Shown here: in pieces, positions 24,737 to 33,683 of the stretch | Layout: each line of letters begins with the position of its first letter | Position numbering within the stretch: the first letter of the stretch is position 1 | Assembly (NCBI RefSeq): GCF_023954305.1 | Contig: NZ_JAMLIG010000001.1 | Coordinates: forward strand, 1,736,001 to 1,800,000 | From: Mesorhizobium sp. | GTDB taxonomy: Bacteria > Pseudomonadota > Alphaproteobacteria > Rhizobiales > Rhizobiaceae | Reading direction: 5' to 3' | Length of the DNA: 64,000 nucleotides | Notes under the pieces: generated by a model | Seen by the model: the letters and a program-made list of their open reading frames with translations, nothing else | The model's database searches: none | Told to the model about the DNA's origin: nothing | Position numbers and translations under genes: made by a program

Positions 24737-25894
24737 TCAGATCGGCTGGTTCAGCCGCTCGTAGCGGCGGTTCACGTCGGCTTGCGCGTTGGCCTTCAGG
24801 TACTCGGCCGCCCGTAAGCTGGCGTCGGCCTCGGTCGCCTGCGCATGCGCCATGACGCCCGTCTGCTTCGAACCTTCCTGAACAAACAGACACCGCGGAT
24901 ATCGGCGCTGCTGCCACTCTTCGAGCATGTCGCCAATCGGGCGATTTTCCTGCAGCATCCGGGCCAGAAGGATGACATCCTCGACCGCCATGGAGGCTCC
25001 CTGCGCCCAGAAAGGCGTTGAGGCATGAGCGGCATCGCCGACGAGGACCACCCGGCCGTTCACCCAGGGCAGCGGCATGCCAACTTCATGAATCGGCGTG
25101 TAGACGACCTGCTCGGCACTCTCGACCTGCTTGAGCATCGTTCTGGCTAGCCCACCGAACATGCCGAACCGCTCATGCATCAGATCGAGAAAAGCGGCAC
25201 GGTCAAAGTATGGATTGCCCGGTTCCTTGGACACACCGGCAATGTACAAACGGTCATCGGATATCGGGATGATCCCGAAGGATTTCTCGGGGCCCATCTG
25301 CCAGGTCACTTCCCGCAGAGGTTCTTTCATCTCAAGAACGACACGCCAATTCGAAAAGCCGCTGTAAACGGGTTCGACGGCTCCGAACACGAAGGACCGG
25401 ATGGCAGAGTTGATCCCATCTGCGCCGACGACCAGGCCATAGCTGCCCGCCGTCCCGTCACTGAATGTGACCTTCACATTGCCGTCGGACTGCACGAGGC
25501 CGGTCACGGTAACGCCCATTCGGATCGAAGCCCCCGCCCGCACGACAGCGTCGTGCAATATGTGGTGGAGAGCACCGCGCAATATCGTGACGTACGCGGG
25601 AAAATCGGACCCCGGACAGGGAGGTACGGTCGTCCTGACTATCTCGTTGCCATCGAGATCGGAGATAACCGACTCCCCGGCTGAAGACCGCCAACCTTCC
25701 ATGACAATACGATCAGCAATGCCGATTTCGTCGAACCCGCGAAGGGCATTGCTCTGGACGTACATCCCCGCTCCGAGGATCTCCCAGCTGACCTTCTTTT
25801 CGATGATGTCACAAGCGATTCCAGCGCCTTGAAGCGCACAGGCCAGGGTCTGCCCGGCGATCCCGGCGCCCACGATCAGGACTCGGTCTTGCAT
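24737..25894 (-). CDS. FAD-dependent monooxygenase (aromatic ring hydroxylase type)
   Basis: Class A flavoprotein monooxygenase, 385 aa. The Rossmann motif VGAGIAG is at residues 8-14, the DG-type motif is in LVVGADGINSAIR, and the GD motif is VVLVGDAAHASTPFWAQGA. Similar enzymes hydroxylate salicylate, 3- or 6-hydroxybenzoates or nicotinates. Start ATG 25894 faces the TRAP receptor gene across a shared promoter. It probably performs ring hydroxylation before cleavage in this cluster. Confidence 0.92.
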   Translation of the reverse strand: MQDRVLIVGAGIAGQTLACALQGAGIACDIIEKKVSWEILGAGMYVQSNALRGFDEIGIADRIVMEGWRSSAGESVISDLDGNEIVRTTVPPCPGSDFPAYVTILRGALHHILHDAVVRAGASIRMGVTVTGLVQSDGNVKVTFSDGTAGSYGLVVGADGINSAIRSFVFGAVEPVYSGFSNWRVVLEMKEPLREVTWQMGPEKSFGIIPISDDRLYIAGVSKEPGNPYFDRAAFLDLMHERFGMFGGLARTMLKQVESAEQVVYTPIHEVGMPLPWVNGRVVLVGDAAHASTPFWAQGASMAVEDVILLARMLQENRPIGDMLEEWQQRRYPRCLFVQEGSKQTGVMAHAQATEADASLRAAEYLKANAQADVNRRYERLNQPI

Positions 25895-25960
25895 CTGGAT
25901 TGCCTCTCCCTTCCTCCATCCTCATATTCCTTCGCAGAAGAAAAAGACCTCGGCAAGCTG

Positions 25961-25984
25961 TATTTCCCTTCCAAAAGAATTTTA
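25961..25984 (+). promoter_or_regulatory. Second copy of the quasi-palindrome (candidate operator)
   Basis: TATTTCCCTT then CCAAAAGAATTTTA, lying in the divergent promoter between the FAD monooxygenase and the TRAP receptor. It aligns with 16806-16829 at 17 of the first 22 positions. This is the only resembling pair I found in the catabolic block. Confidence 0.4.
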
Positions 25985-26063
25985 TTGATCTGGATGATCG
26001 GCTGGCCTATCAGCTTGCGAGCGGCCGGACGCATCCGGCAGATCCTATCGGGAGGAGAGTCCT

Positions 26064-27071
26064 ATGTTCACATTCTGGAAGCCCATGGCTGCCTTCGCAG
26101 GGGCATGCTTCATGGCAACGACGGCGCTCGGGGCGGACATGACTGAACTACGGTTTGCGGTGCAGACTCCGCCGCAGATCCACTACAACAAGGAGCTGTT
26201 CCTTCCGTGGGCCGAGAAAGTCGCCGCAGATTCCCAGGGAACCCTCAGCGTCAAGATGTTCTTCGCCGGCACGCTCGGAAAGGAGGGGCAGCTGATCGAT
26301 GTCGTCGAAAGCGGTGCGGCCGATATCGCGTTGGATGTCACCGGTTATTACTCCGGTCGCTTCAAGCTCACCGAAGTCGCATCCCTGCCACTTCTAGTCC
26401 AAGATTCAGAGAGCGCCTCGAAGGCTCTGTGGTCTCTCTACGAGAAGGGCTTGTTCGGTAAGGAATTTGACGGGCTGAAAGTGCTCGCGATCACCACGGT
26501 GCCGGGCGGCACGCTTTTGACCGTCGACAAGCCGATCCAGCAACCCTCGGACCTTGCCGGGATGAAACTGGCGGCAGGCGGCCAGGTCAAAGGCGAAATG
26601 GTAGCGGCTGTTGACGCCGCGCCGGTCGAAGTGAAGATCGCCGAGCTTTACCAGGCCCTCAGCCGCCGCCTCGTGGACGGCGCCATGACCTACTACACCG
26701 GCTTTGCTCCCTTCAAGCTGCACGAAGTCGGAAAGCACGCCCTCGATGTGCCGCTCGGCGGATCGATGCTGCTGGTGTTCATGTCCCAGGACAAATTCGA
26801 CTCGCTTCCGCCGGAAGCGCAGAAGGCCATAGAGATGAACTCGGGCGCACAGTTCTCGGCCGACTTCGGAGCTGTCTGGGACCGTGCGCAAGATGCAGGC
26901 CGCCAGATGCTGCTCAATGCCGGCGGCAAGATCACCGAGCCTTCCACAGAGGATATGGCAAAGTGGCAGGCCGTCTTCTCTCCCATTAACGATGCTTGGG
27001 CCAGTTCGGTTGATGGCGGGCCGGAAGCTCTGAAGGGCCTGCGCGAAGAGCTTGGAATCACCACCAACTGA
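26064..27071 (+). CDS. DctP-family TRAP solute-binding protein
   Basis: Periplasmic receptor, 335 aa, with a signal peptide (about residues 1-23, cleavage after ALG). The mature protein begins with ELRFAVQTPPQIHYNKELF. DctP features are LPLLVQDSESASKALWSL, the LAGMKLAAGGQV ligand loop and AELYQALSRRLVDGAM. Start ATG 26064 follows GGGAGGAG. It is likely the partner of the fused permease at 21145, although separated by three genes and on the opposite strand. Confidence 0.92.
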   Translation: MFTFWKPMAAFAGACFMATTALGADMTELRFAVQTPPQIHYNKELFLPWAEKVAADSQGTLSVKMFFAGTLGKEGQLIDVVESGAADIALDVTGYYSGRFKLTEVASLPLLVQDSESASKALWSLYEKGLFGKEFDGLKVLAITTVPGGTLLTVDKPIQQPSDLAGMKLAAGGQVKGEMVAAVDAAPVEVKIAELYQALSRRLVDGAMTYYTGFAPFKLHEVGKHALDVPLGGSMLLVFMSQDKFDSLPPEAQKAIEMNSGAQFSADFGAVWDRAQDAGRQMLLNAGGKITEPSTEDMAKWQAVFSPINDAWASSVDGGPEALKGLREELGITTN

Positions 27072-27078
27072 ATGTCGG

Positions 27079-27109
27079 GCTCGCGAGGGCGTTCTGCGCC
27101 CTCGCGAGC
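27079..27109. terminator. Strong bidirectional terminator
   Basis: 13 bp perfect stem GCTCGCGAGGGCG with loop TTCTG, between the convergent TRAP receptor gene and livM. Confidence 0.85.
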
Positions 27110-27132
27110 GATGCCTTGTTCTGATTGGCGGC

Positions 27133-28155
27133 TCACAGCCGGCGAAGAGGTTCGGGGCCGTCATATCTCTCCAAAACGTAGCCCACCGGAAACCAAGGCC
27201 AGTCTCGCAGCCTCGAGATGATGCTCCAAAGACCGCCAGGCGCGAACAGCGCGACGGCCAGGGTCAGGAGTCCGAGCACGATGAGGTAGGTGGCGCCAAA
27301 TTCGCCGAACAGGCGGGTCGCGAAAAAGTAGATGAGCGCGCCGATGATCGGTCCCTCGAGTCGCCCGATTCCTCCCACCATTACGATGAAGATGCAGATC
27401 GACGACCAATATGGATCGAAGCCGCTGGTCGGGGAGATGCGCAGTTGCGCCATGTAGTAGACGGCGCCGGCAAGCCCGGTGCCCATGGCCGCGACAACGA
27501 AAATCCAAAACCGCATGCGACCGACATTGACGCCCTGGCTCGCGGCCGAGATGGGATCGTCCCGCATCGCGGTGAGGGCCAGCCCGAGGCGTGACCGCAG
27601 CATCACGAACGTGCCGCCGACCGTCGCCAGCAGGAGGAGTGCGCAAAGGATCGTCAGACCGATCTCGCGCTCGTGTGCGCTGAACTGCGATATCGCGCGC
27701 AGCGTCATACCCGATCCGGCATTGACGACATCAAGATTGGCCGTAATCAACCGGAACGTCTCGGCCAGCACCCAGGTGCCGATCGCGAAGTACGGTCCGT
27801 CGAGCTTGCGCAGCAGGAGATAGGATGGTGCTGCCAGAAGGGCCGGTAGGATCATCGCCAGCGGGACGGACCAGAAGGGATTGAGGCCGGCAAAGGCCGA
27901 CAAGGCAAACAGCGAATAGCCGCCCGCGCCGATGAAGGCCTGCTGGCCGACTGACACCATCCCGCCATAGCCGGCGAGCAGGTTCCACATCTGCGCGATG
28001 GCGATCAGGCAGCTCAGTTCGACGATCAGCCTGATCTGGCCGCTGGATGCCCAGAACGGCATGGTCGGTATCGCGGCGAGCAGCAGCACAGCCATCGAAA
28101 TGGCGATCTTGCTGGAAAGGGTGTGCCGGCGCACCTTGAATTGGGACGGGAGCAT
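27133..28155 (-). CDS. livM: Branched-chain amino acid-type ABC permease LivM
   Basis: 340 aa permease with about nine membrane segments. The LivM motif YGGMVSVGQQAFIGAGGYS and the EAA-like AMRDDPISAASQGVNVGRMRFWIFVVAA are present. Start ATG 28155 follows GGAGG. Last gene of the operon substrate-binding protein, livG, livF, livH, livM. In catabolic clusters such systems often import aromatic acids or amides rather than leucine. Confidence 0.92.
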   Translation of the reverse strand: MLPSQFKVRRHTLSSKIAISMAVLLLAAIPTMPFWASSGQIRLIVELSCLIAIAQMWNLLAGYGGMVSVGQQAFIGAGGYSLFALSAFAGLNPFWSVPLAMILPALLAAPSYLLLRKLDGPYFAIGTWVLAETFRLITANLDVVNAGSGMTLRAISQFSAHEREIGLTILCALLLLATVGGTFVMLRSRLGLALTAMRDDPISAASQGVNVGRMRFWIFVVAAMGTGLAGAVYYMAQLRISPTSGFDPYWSSICIFIVMVGGIGRLEGPIIGALIYFFATRLFGEFGATYLIVLGLLTLAVALFAPGGLWSIISRLRDWPWFPVGYVLERYDGPEPLRRL

Positions 28156-28166
28156 GAACGGCCTCC

Positions 28167-29024
28167 TCAGCGACGTGACAGGAGACCCTGGGGACGCCAT
28201 GCGAGCACCAGGAGGAAGACGAGGTGACCGACGAGGATGCCCCAGCCGGGATCGATGCGCGAACCCACGACCTGCGCCACCCCCAGGATCAGGCCGCCGA
28301 GGAAGGCGCCCCAGATCGATCCCATGCCGCCGATGATGACCGCCTCGAAGGCATAGATGAGCTGCGCACCGCCGTCCGAGGGCGACACCGTCGTGCGCGT
28401 GGCCTGAAAAACCGCCGCGATGCCCAGCACGGCGACAGCGATCGCGGTAGCCTGCGCGTAGATCGACTTCGTATTGACGCCGCTCAGCGTTGCCGCGTCC
28501 CTGTCCGCCGCGGCCGCGCGCAGGCCCCGTCCGAACCTGGTCCCCTTCAGAGCAAGGTGCAACGACCAGGTAAGCACGACGGCCACCACGGCGATGAGAA
28601 GGGGCAGCACACCGACCTTGATGCCCCAGAAGCCGACGGACTGGATGGCCAGCGGTCCCGCATCGAGCGCGCGCGTATCCGCCTGCCACACCGTCAGCAT
28701 GAAGTTCTGGAGGGACAGGGACAGACCGAAGGTCGCGATCAGGGAAGGTAGCGGATCCTCTCCCACCGCCCAGTTGAGGACGCCACGCTGCAGGATCCAT
28801 CCGATCAGCGCGCCGATGGGCACCAGAAGCAGGACGATGTAGCCCGGCCCCAGGCCGAACACCGCGGCCAGCGAGATCCCGATGAGCGCGAGAAGGACGA
28901 CAAGATCGCCATGCGCGATGTTGACGATCCGCATCACGCCGAACATCAGCGACATGCCGATGGCGTACTGGGCATAGAGGCTGCCGAGCAAAAGGCCCTG
29001 AATGACCGCGTCAACCCACTTCAT
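28167..29024 (-). CDS. livH: Branched-chain amino acid-type ABC permease LivH
   Basis: 285 aa with about eight membrane helices. LivH traits are GLLLGSLYAQYAIGMSLMFGVMRIVNIAHGD at the N-terminus, the EAA loop (GLRAAAADRDAATLSGVNTK) and GGMGSIWGAFLGGLILG. Its start overlaps the end of livF by 14 nt and it ends 11 nt before livM, so the operon is tightly packed. Confidence 0.92.
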   Translation of the reverse strand: MKWVDAVIQGLLLGSLYAQYAIGMSLMFGVMRIVNIAHGDLVVLLALIGISLAAVFGLGPGYIVLLLVPIGALIGWILQRGVLNWAVGEDPLPSLIATFGLSLSLQNFMLTVWQADTRALDAGPLAIQSVGFWGIKVGVLPLLIAVVAVVLTWSLHLALKGTRFGRGLRAAAADRDAATLSGVNTKSIYAQATAIAVAVLGIAAVFQATRTTVSPSDGGAQLIYAFEAVIIGGMGSIWGAFLGGLILGVAQVVGSRIDPGWGILVGHLVFLLVLAWRPQGLLSRR

Positions 29025-29745
29025 GTCCCACCCCGAAATAGGCCTTCGCGATCATCTCGCGCGTAAGGTCGGTGGATCGCCCGGCAAGCGCGATGCGGCC
29101 TTCGAGCATGCAGCAGACGCGATCCGAACTCCTGCTGGCGAGCGATACGTCCTGCTCGACCAGAAGGATCGACGTGCCGGTTTGTCTGATGACCGGCAGC
29201 ATCGAGTAGATCTCGCCGATCACCTTGGGCGCCAAACCAAGGCTGATCTCGTCGCAAAGCAGAACCTTCGGCTGCATCATCAGCGCGCGGCCGATGGCGA
29301 CCATCTGCTGCTGGCCGCCGGACAGCTTCTCCACGGATTGGCCCCGCCTCTCGCCGAGGATCGGAAACAGGTCATAGAGCCGTTCCAGCGTCCAGCCAGA
29401 CTGACCGGGCGGCAGCCGGCGCGCCCGGTCGGCCGCGACGCGTAGATTGTCTTCAACCGACATGCCCCTGAACAGGCGGCGCCCTTCGGGCACCATCGCG
29501 AGCCCCTTCGAGGCGAGCGTGTGGGCGGGGGTTCTCGAGACGTCGTTGCCGTCGAAGGTCACCGAGCCTTCGCGCACCGGCACAAGTCCGACAAAGGCTT
29601 TGAGCATCGTCGACTTGCCGGCGCCATTGGCGCCGATCAAGGCAACGACCTCGCCCGGAAATATCTCGAAATCGACGGAGAACAGCGCCTGAAAGTCGCC
29701 GTAGCCGGCGACGAGGGACCGCGCGGTCAGCAGCGGGGAGTTCAT
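29011..29745 (-). CDS. livF: ABC transporter ATPase LivF
   Basis: 244 aa ATPase with Walker A GANGAGKS at residues 38-45, signature LSGGQ at 141-145 and Walker B VLLCDE at 161-166. The Q-loop area reads AMVPEGRRLF, typical of LivF. Start ATG 29745 overlaps the livG stop (ATGA). It works with LivG as the heteromeric ATPase pair of the importer. Confidence 0.92.
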   Translation of the reverse strand: MNSPLLTARSLVAGYGDFQALFSVDFEIFPGEVVALIGANGAGKSTMLKAFVGLVPVREGSVTFDGNDVSRTPAHTLASKGLAMVPEGRRLFRGMSVEDNLRVAADRARRLPPGQSGWTLERLYDLFPILGERRGQSVEKLSGGQQQMVAIGRALMMQPKVLLCDEISLGLAPKVIGEIYSMLPVIRQTGTSILLVEQDVSLASRSSDRVCCMLEGRIALAGRSTDLTREMIAKAYFGVGHEVG

Positions 29746-30506
29746 GCCTCGATCCCCATATACACGCGACGCACTTCCGGGTTGCTGATCACGTCCGATG
29801 GCCGGCCCTCGGCGATCTTCTGGCCGAAACTCAACACCATCATCCGTTCGGCCACGGCCATGACCGCGTGCAGCACGTGCTCGATCCAGATGATCGTCAC
29901 ACCGCGTTCCCGGACCCGCCGGACCAAGGTGACAAGCTGTTCGGACTCGGCATCGGTCAACCCGCCAGCGATCTCGTCGAGCAGCAGAAGCTTGGGCTCG
30001 CCGGCCAGCGCACGGGCAAGCTCCAGCCGCTTCCTGTCGAGAAGCGTCAGACTGCCCGCGGCCTGATTGGCCCGGGCGGCAAGCCCGCACTCCTCGAGCA
30101 GCTGCGCGCAGCTCGTGAAAGCTTCCGGATCGCTACGACCCGCCGCGAAGCGTGACGCGACCAGCAGGTTCTCGAAGGTCGTCATCTTGGCGTAGGGACG
30201 CGGTATCTGGTAGGTGCGGCCGATTCCCAGTCCCGCCCGTCTGAACGCCGGAATCCCGTCGAGAGGGCGTCCCGCCAGTTCGATCGAGCCGACGTCGGAT
30301 GGAATGTCTCCGGAGACGAGGTTGAACAGCGTCGTCTTGCCCGCGCCGTTCGGTCCCAGGATGCCCAGAACCTCCCCCTCGGTCAGGTCGAAGCTGACAT
30401 CGTCGATGACGCGCAACGCCCCGAAGCTCTTCGACAGCCCGCGCGCGGACAAGAGGACGCCACCAGCTGCGGCGCCCCCGGACGCTTCGGCGGCGGCAGC
30501 TACCAA
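29742..30506 (-). CDS. livG: ABC transporter ATPase LivG
   Basis: 254 aa if started at TTG 30506, which has GGAGG eight nt upstream and overlaps the stop of the binding-protein gene. Walker A GPNGAGKT is at residues 51-58 and Walker B LLLLDEIAGGL follows a degenerate signature (GSLTLLDRKRLELARAL instead of the usual LSYG-Q). LivG traits are GIGRTYQIPRPYAKMTTFENL and the C-terminal SNPEVRRVYMG. The first ~20 residues are Ala/Gly-rich and dispensable-looking. Confidence 0.9.
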   Translation of the reverse strand: MVAAAAEASGGAAAGGVLLSARGLSKSFGALRVIDDVSFDLTEGEVLGILGPNGAGKTTLFNLVSGDIPSDVGSIELAGRPLDGIPAFRRAGLGIGRTYQIPRPYAKMTTFENLLVASRFAAGRSDPEAFTSCAQLLEECGLAARANQAAGSLTLLDRKRLELARALAGEPKLLLLDEIAGGLTDAESEQLVTLVRRVRERGVTIIWIEHVLHAVMAVAERMMVLSFGQKIAEGRPSDVISNPEVRRVYMGIEA

Positions 30507-31783
30507 GACTTCGCCTCCAGGGCGCCCTGCGGCTCCATAATGGGGTAGAGCTTGGTCTCGACGATCTGGAGATCGTAGGGCCATTTGGTATCCTTGCGCC
30601 ATTGTCCGCCGAGGATCGGAGTCTTGGCGACGTTGGCGTGAGGGCCGTTGGCCCAGCTAATCTTGCCGACCATTGTGTCGAGATCGGTGGCCTTGAGCGC
30701 ATCGCGTATGGCGGCGCGATCCGTCGGGTCGGCGGACCGTTTGAGCGCGTCGACGATGATTTCCCACATCGCATGGCTGTAGCCCAAAGGCTGCGTCCAC
30801 TGTTTTCCGGTGGTGCTTTCCCACTTCGCCGCGAGTTCCGCGCCCGTCTCGCCGGTCAGGGTCGACTTGTACGGAAAGGCGGGGGTCCACCAGACCTCGG
30901 TAGACATGCCGGCTCCGAGCGGACCCATGGCTTCGACCGCGGAAGGGAACAGCAGGCCGGCCGCGACGGTCATGATCTTCGGATTGAAGCCCTGCTGCGC
31001 CATTTGGATCGTGGCGGTGCGCAGGTCGGCCGGGAAGACGAGGCCACCGAGAATGTCGCAGCCGGCTTCCTTGAACGCATTGATCTGCGCCGAGAAATCG
31101 TTGGACCGGATTTCGAACTTCGACGGCGCGATGACCTCGAAACCGGCGGCGCGCATCGCCGGAGGCAAGCCGATCTTGTCGTCCCCCCAGACCTCGCCGT
31201 CGGCGTTGCGCGGCAGGAGAAGACCGACCTTCTTGTTGCTCTCCACGCTGTTCCACATGTTGACGAAGGTCGGGATGATGTCTTCCAGGCCCCAGAAGAA
31301 GTGATAGGTCCAGTCGAAGGCATGGTCGGCGCCGCCGCGCGGCATGATGACCGCCTGCCAGGGCGCCGTGGACGAGAGGGTCGGCACACCGAACAGTTCG
31401 CCCTGCTCGGAAACGGGGAGCGTCACGTCGGTGGTCGAGGCAGGGATCAGGATGTGGACATTGTCGTTCTGGCAGAGTTCGCCAGCGAGTTCGGCAGCCC
31501 GGTTTGGGTTGGACTGAGCGTCGCGCTCGATGATCTCGATGGCGTAGTTCTTGCCGGCCACTTCCAGACCGTTGCCGAGGTGTCCGCGGATGAAGTTGAG
31601 AGCGAAAGCATCGGTCTCGCCAAAGGGAGCCATCTGCCCGGTCTGCGGGCTGATGAACCCGATCTTGATCGTCTGCGATGACTGAGCCCGCAGATAGGCC
31701 GGCGACGAGAGCAGAACGGTACCTGCGGCGAGGCCCTTCAGCGCCGCGCGGCGTGACATAACTGTGCTGTTCACCTGGGTCAT
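30500..31783 (-). CDS. Liv-type periplasmic substrate-binding protein
   Basis: Type I periplasmic receptor, 427 aa. The N-terminus carries a twin-arginine-like signal, MSRRAALKGLAAGTVLLSS, preceded by a short polar stretch; start ATG 31783 follows GGGAGGAAA. The mature domain begins IKIGFISPQTGQMAPFGETD, typical of Liv/AmiC-like receptors that bind aromatic acids, amides or urea. First gene of the liv operon and divergent from the cupin gene. Confidence 0.9.
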   Translation of the reverse strand: MTQVNSTVMSRRAALKGLAAGTVLLSSPAYLRAQSSQTIKIGFISPQTGQMAPFGETDAFALNFIRGHLGNGLEVAGKNYAIEIIERDAQSNPNRAAELAGELCQNDNVHILIPASTTDVTLPVSEQGELFGVPTLSSTAPWQAVIMPRGGADHAFDWTYHFFWGLEDIIPTFVNMWNSVESNKKVGLLLPRNADGEVWGDDKIGLPPAMRAAGFEVIAPSKFEIRSNDFSAQINAFKEAGCDILGGLVFPADLRTATIQMAQQGFNPKIMTVAAGLLFPSAVEAMGPLGAGMSTEVWWTPAFPYKSTLTGETGAELAAKWESTTGKQWTQPLGYSHAMWEIIVDALKRSADPTDRAAIRDALKATDLDTMVGKISWANGPHANVAKTPILGGQWRKDTKWPYDLQIVETKLYPIMEPQGALEAKSW

Positions 31784-32058
31784 GTGGTTTCCTCCCTTGC
31801 CCATTTCATTCGCCCTGGCGGCGCCGACGTCCGTCGCGCGCACTGTCCTGGCGCCCCCACGTTCCCGAGCCGGGGTACGACGCCGCTCGCAGACCGTTGC
31901 AGAAGCTTAGCCGCGGCATTTTCGCCTGTCCCAGGGCGGGAGACGAATTGGCGGCGATCGTCAAGACAAACGTCCTTATCGGTCAAACCGGCTCCCGAAG
32001 GATCAATATCCTTTGCAGACGGGCGCTGTTGCCCCGATCGAGATGGGAGGATTTTGAG

Positions 32059-32592
32059 ATGGCCGAACCCGCCAAGACCGAATTCTGGCGCGACATCAAG
32101 CCGATCAAGGACGTGTTCAAGCCGGACGCAAAGCCGGAGGTCTATCTGCCAAACGCTCCAACGGACGACGACCGCTACTATGTGCCCTTCACCGAGACCG
32201 TATCCTCACGCCCGCTCTGGATTTCGCCCGAGCGGAACATGTGGTGCGACATCCTGATGGCGAAAAAGGCGGGCCTGGTGAACCGACACTACCACCCGCA
32301 CGAGGTCTTCGCCTATACGATCTCCGGCAAGTGGGGCTACCTCGAGCACGACTGGACCGCGACGGCGGGGGATTTCGTCTATGAAACCCCCGGCGAAGGA
32401 CACACGCTCGTCGCGTACGAAAGCGACGAGCCGATGCGTGTCCACTTCAAAGTCACCGGGCCGCTTATCTGGCTTGACGAAGAAGGCAAGCCCAACGGCA
32501 CCTTCGACGTACACGACTATATCGCCCTGGCGCGAGCTCACTACGACAAGGTCGGGATCGGGGCAGACTACGTCGACAGGCTGTTCCGCTGA
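32059..32592 (+). CDS. Cupin dioxygenase-like protein (2,4'-dihydroxyacetophenone dioxygenase family)
   Basis: Single-cupin protein, 177 aa. Metal ligands are visible as H77, H79, E82 (NRHYHPHEVF) and H115 (GEGHTL). Length and the RPLWISPERNMW and FDVHDYIALARAHY regions resemble 2,4'-dihydroxyacetophenone dioxygenase, which cleaves a C-C bond in the side chain. Start ATG 32059 follows GGGAGG. Its TGA shares its A with the ATG of the alcohol dehydrogenase. First gene of a cupin-ADH-SDR-AraC run. Confidence 0.82.
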   Translation: MAEPAKTEFWRDIKPIKDVFKPDAKPEVYLPNAPTDDDRYYVPFTETVSSRPLWISPERNMWCDILMAKKAGLVNRHYHPHEVFAYTISGKWGYLEHDWTATAGDFVYETPGEGHTLVAYESDEPMRVHFKVTGPLIWLDEEGKPNGTFDVHDYIALARAHYDKVGIGADYVDRLFR

Positions 32593-33644
32593 TGGATCGG
32601 CCCAACGACATCGGCGTCCTGTCGGTGGTCTGGCACCGGGCCATGGACGTCAGGATCGAGCGGCGTGCTCGCCCTGTCCTTGGTCCGGGGGACGTACGCT
32701 TGCGGGTGACCCTGTGCGGCATCTGCGGGTCCGACATGCACGAATATCGAAATGGCCCCCATGCCATCCCGGTCAGCGCCGCGCACGCCCTGTCGGGCGC
32801 GGCGGCGCCGATGGTTCTGGGTCACGAATTCGCGGGCGTCGTCGTGGAAGCGGCGAGCGGCAGCGACCTGAGGGCCGGCCAGCGGGTGGCCGTCGAACCC
32901 GAGTACCGATGCGGCACCTGCCCCGCGTGCCGGCGCGGCGACTACAACCTGTGCCGGTCCATGGGTTTCGCCGGTCTCATGGGCCATGGCGGCATGGCGG
33001 AGGAGGCGGTGGTGCCGAGCTACATGCTCCATGCCCTGCCGGACAACGTCACCGACCGACAGGCCGCTGTCCTCGAACCCGCCGCGGTTGCACTCCATGC
33101 GATCCGCCGATCGGGCCTGAAGGCGGGTGAGAGCGTGGCGATCGTCGGCGCGGGACCGATCGGCATGCTGCTCACCCAATTCGCCGCCGCCGCGGGCGCA
33201 AGACGCATCGTCGTCGGCGACGTCTCGGAGGGGCGGCTGGCCAGAGCTCGCTCGCTGGGTGCCACGGACGTGGTGAATACCGCGGCCGCTTCGTTGCCAG
33301 GCATGGCCGCGGGAGTGGACGTAGCGTTCGAGGCCGTAGGGGTGCAGTCGGCCCTCCACGATGCGATCTCTTCCGTCCGCAAGGGCGGGCGCGTCGTGCT
33401 TGTCGGCCTGTTCGGACCGCCGGCCAAGATCGACGCTTTCGACCTGGTCAACCGCGAGGTCGATCTCGTCCCGTCATGCGGCTACCGCCACGTCTATCCC
33501 GATCTGATCGGAATGATCGCGGCCGGAATCGTCGATCCCTCGTTGATCGTGACGCGCGAGATCCGGCTCGGAGATGCAGTCAAGGACGGATTCGAGAAGC
33601 TGGCACAGCCAAACGACGACGTGAAGGTGCTGGTCGCACCCTGA
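32592..33644 (+). CDS. Zinc-dependent medium-chain alcohol dehydrogenase
   Basis: 350 aa MDR enzyme. Catalytic zinc ligands are C42 (TLCGICGSD) and H78-E79 (GHEFAG), and the structural zinc is held by C107, C110, C113 and C121. The cofactor motif VAIVGAGPIGMLL is a Rossmann GxGxxG. It resembles butanediol/sorbitol dehydrogenases. Translation is coupled to the cupin (TGATG). It probably oxidises a secondary alcohol in the same pathway. Confidence 0.92.
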   Translation: MDRPNDIGVLSVVWHRAMDVRIERRARPVLGPGDVRLRVTLCGICGSDMHEYRNGPHAIPVSAAHALSGAAAPMVLGHEFAGVVVEAASGSDLRAGQRVAVEPEYRCGTCPACRRGDYNLCRSMGFAGLMGHGGMAEEAVVPSYMLHALPDNVTDRQAAVLEPAAVALHAIRRSGLKAGESVAIVGAGPIGMLLTQFAAAAGARRIVVGDVSEGRLARARSLGATDVVNTAAASLPGMAAGVDVAFEAVGVQSALHDAISSVRKGGRVVLVGLFGPPAKIDAFDLVNREVDLVPSCGYRHVYPDLIGMIAAGIVDPSLIVTREIRLGDAVKDGFEKLAQPNDDVKVLVAP

Positions 33645-33683
33645 CCGGTTCGATCGACTACCGCGCATGGGGGGACGGAGGAA

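Noticed and set aside
27133..28800. 555-aa frame suggesting a long LivM fusion
   Set aside because: The N-terminal ~215 codons are antiframe of livH; a clear ribosome site and ATG at 28155 give a normal LivM.
29742..30506. LivG with degenerate signature motif as a dead ATPase
   Set aside because: Walker A and B are intact and the partner LivF has a full signature; asymmetric pairs can work.
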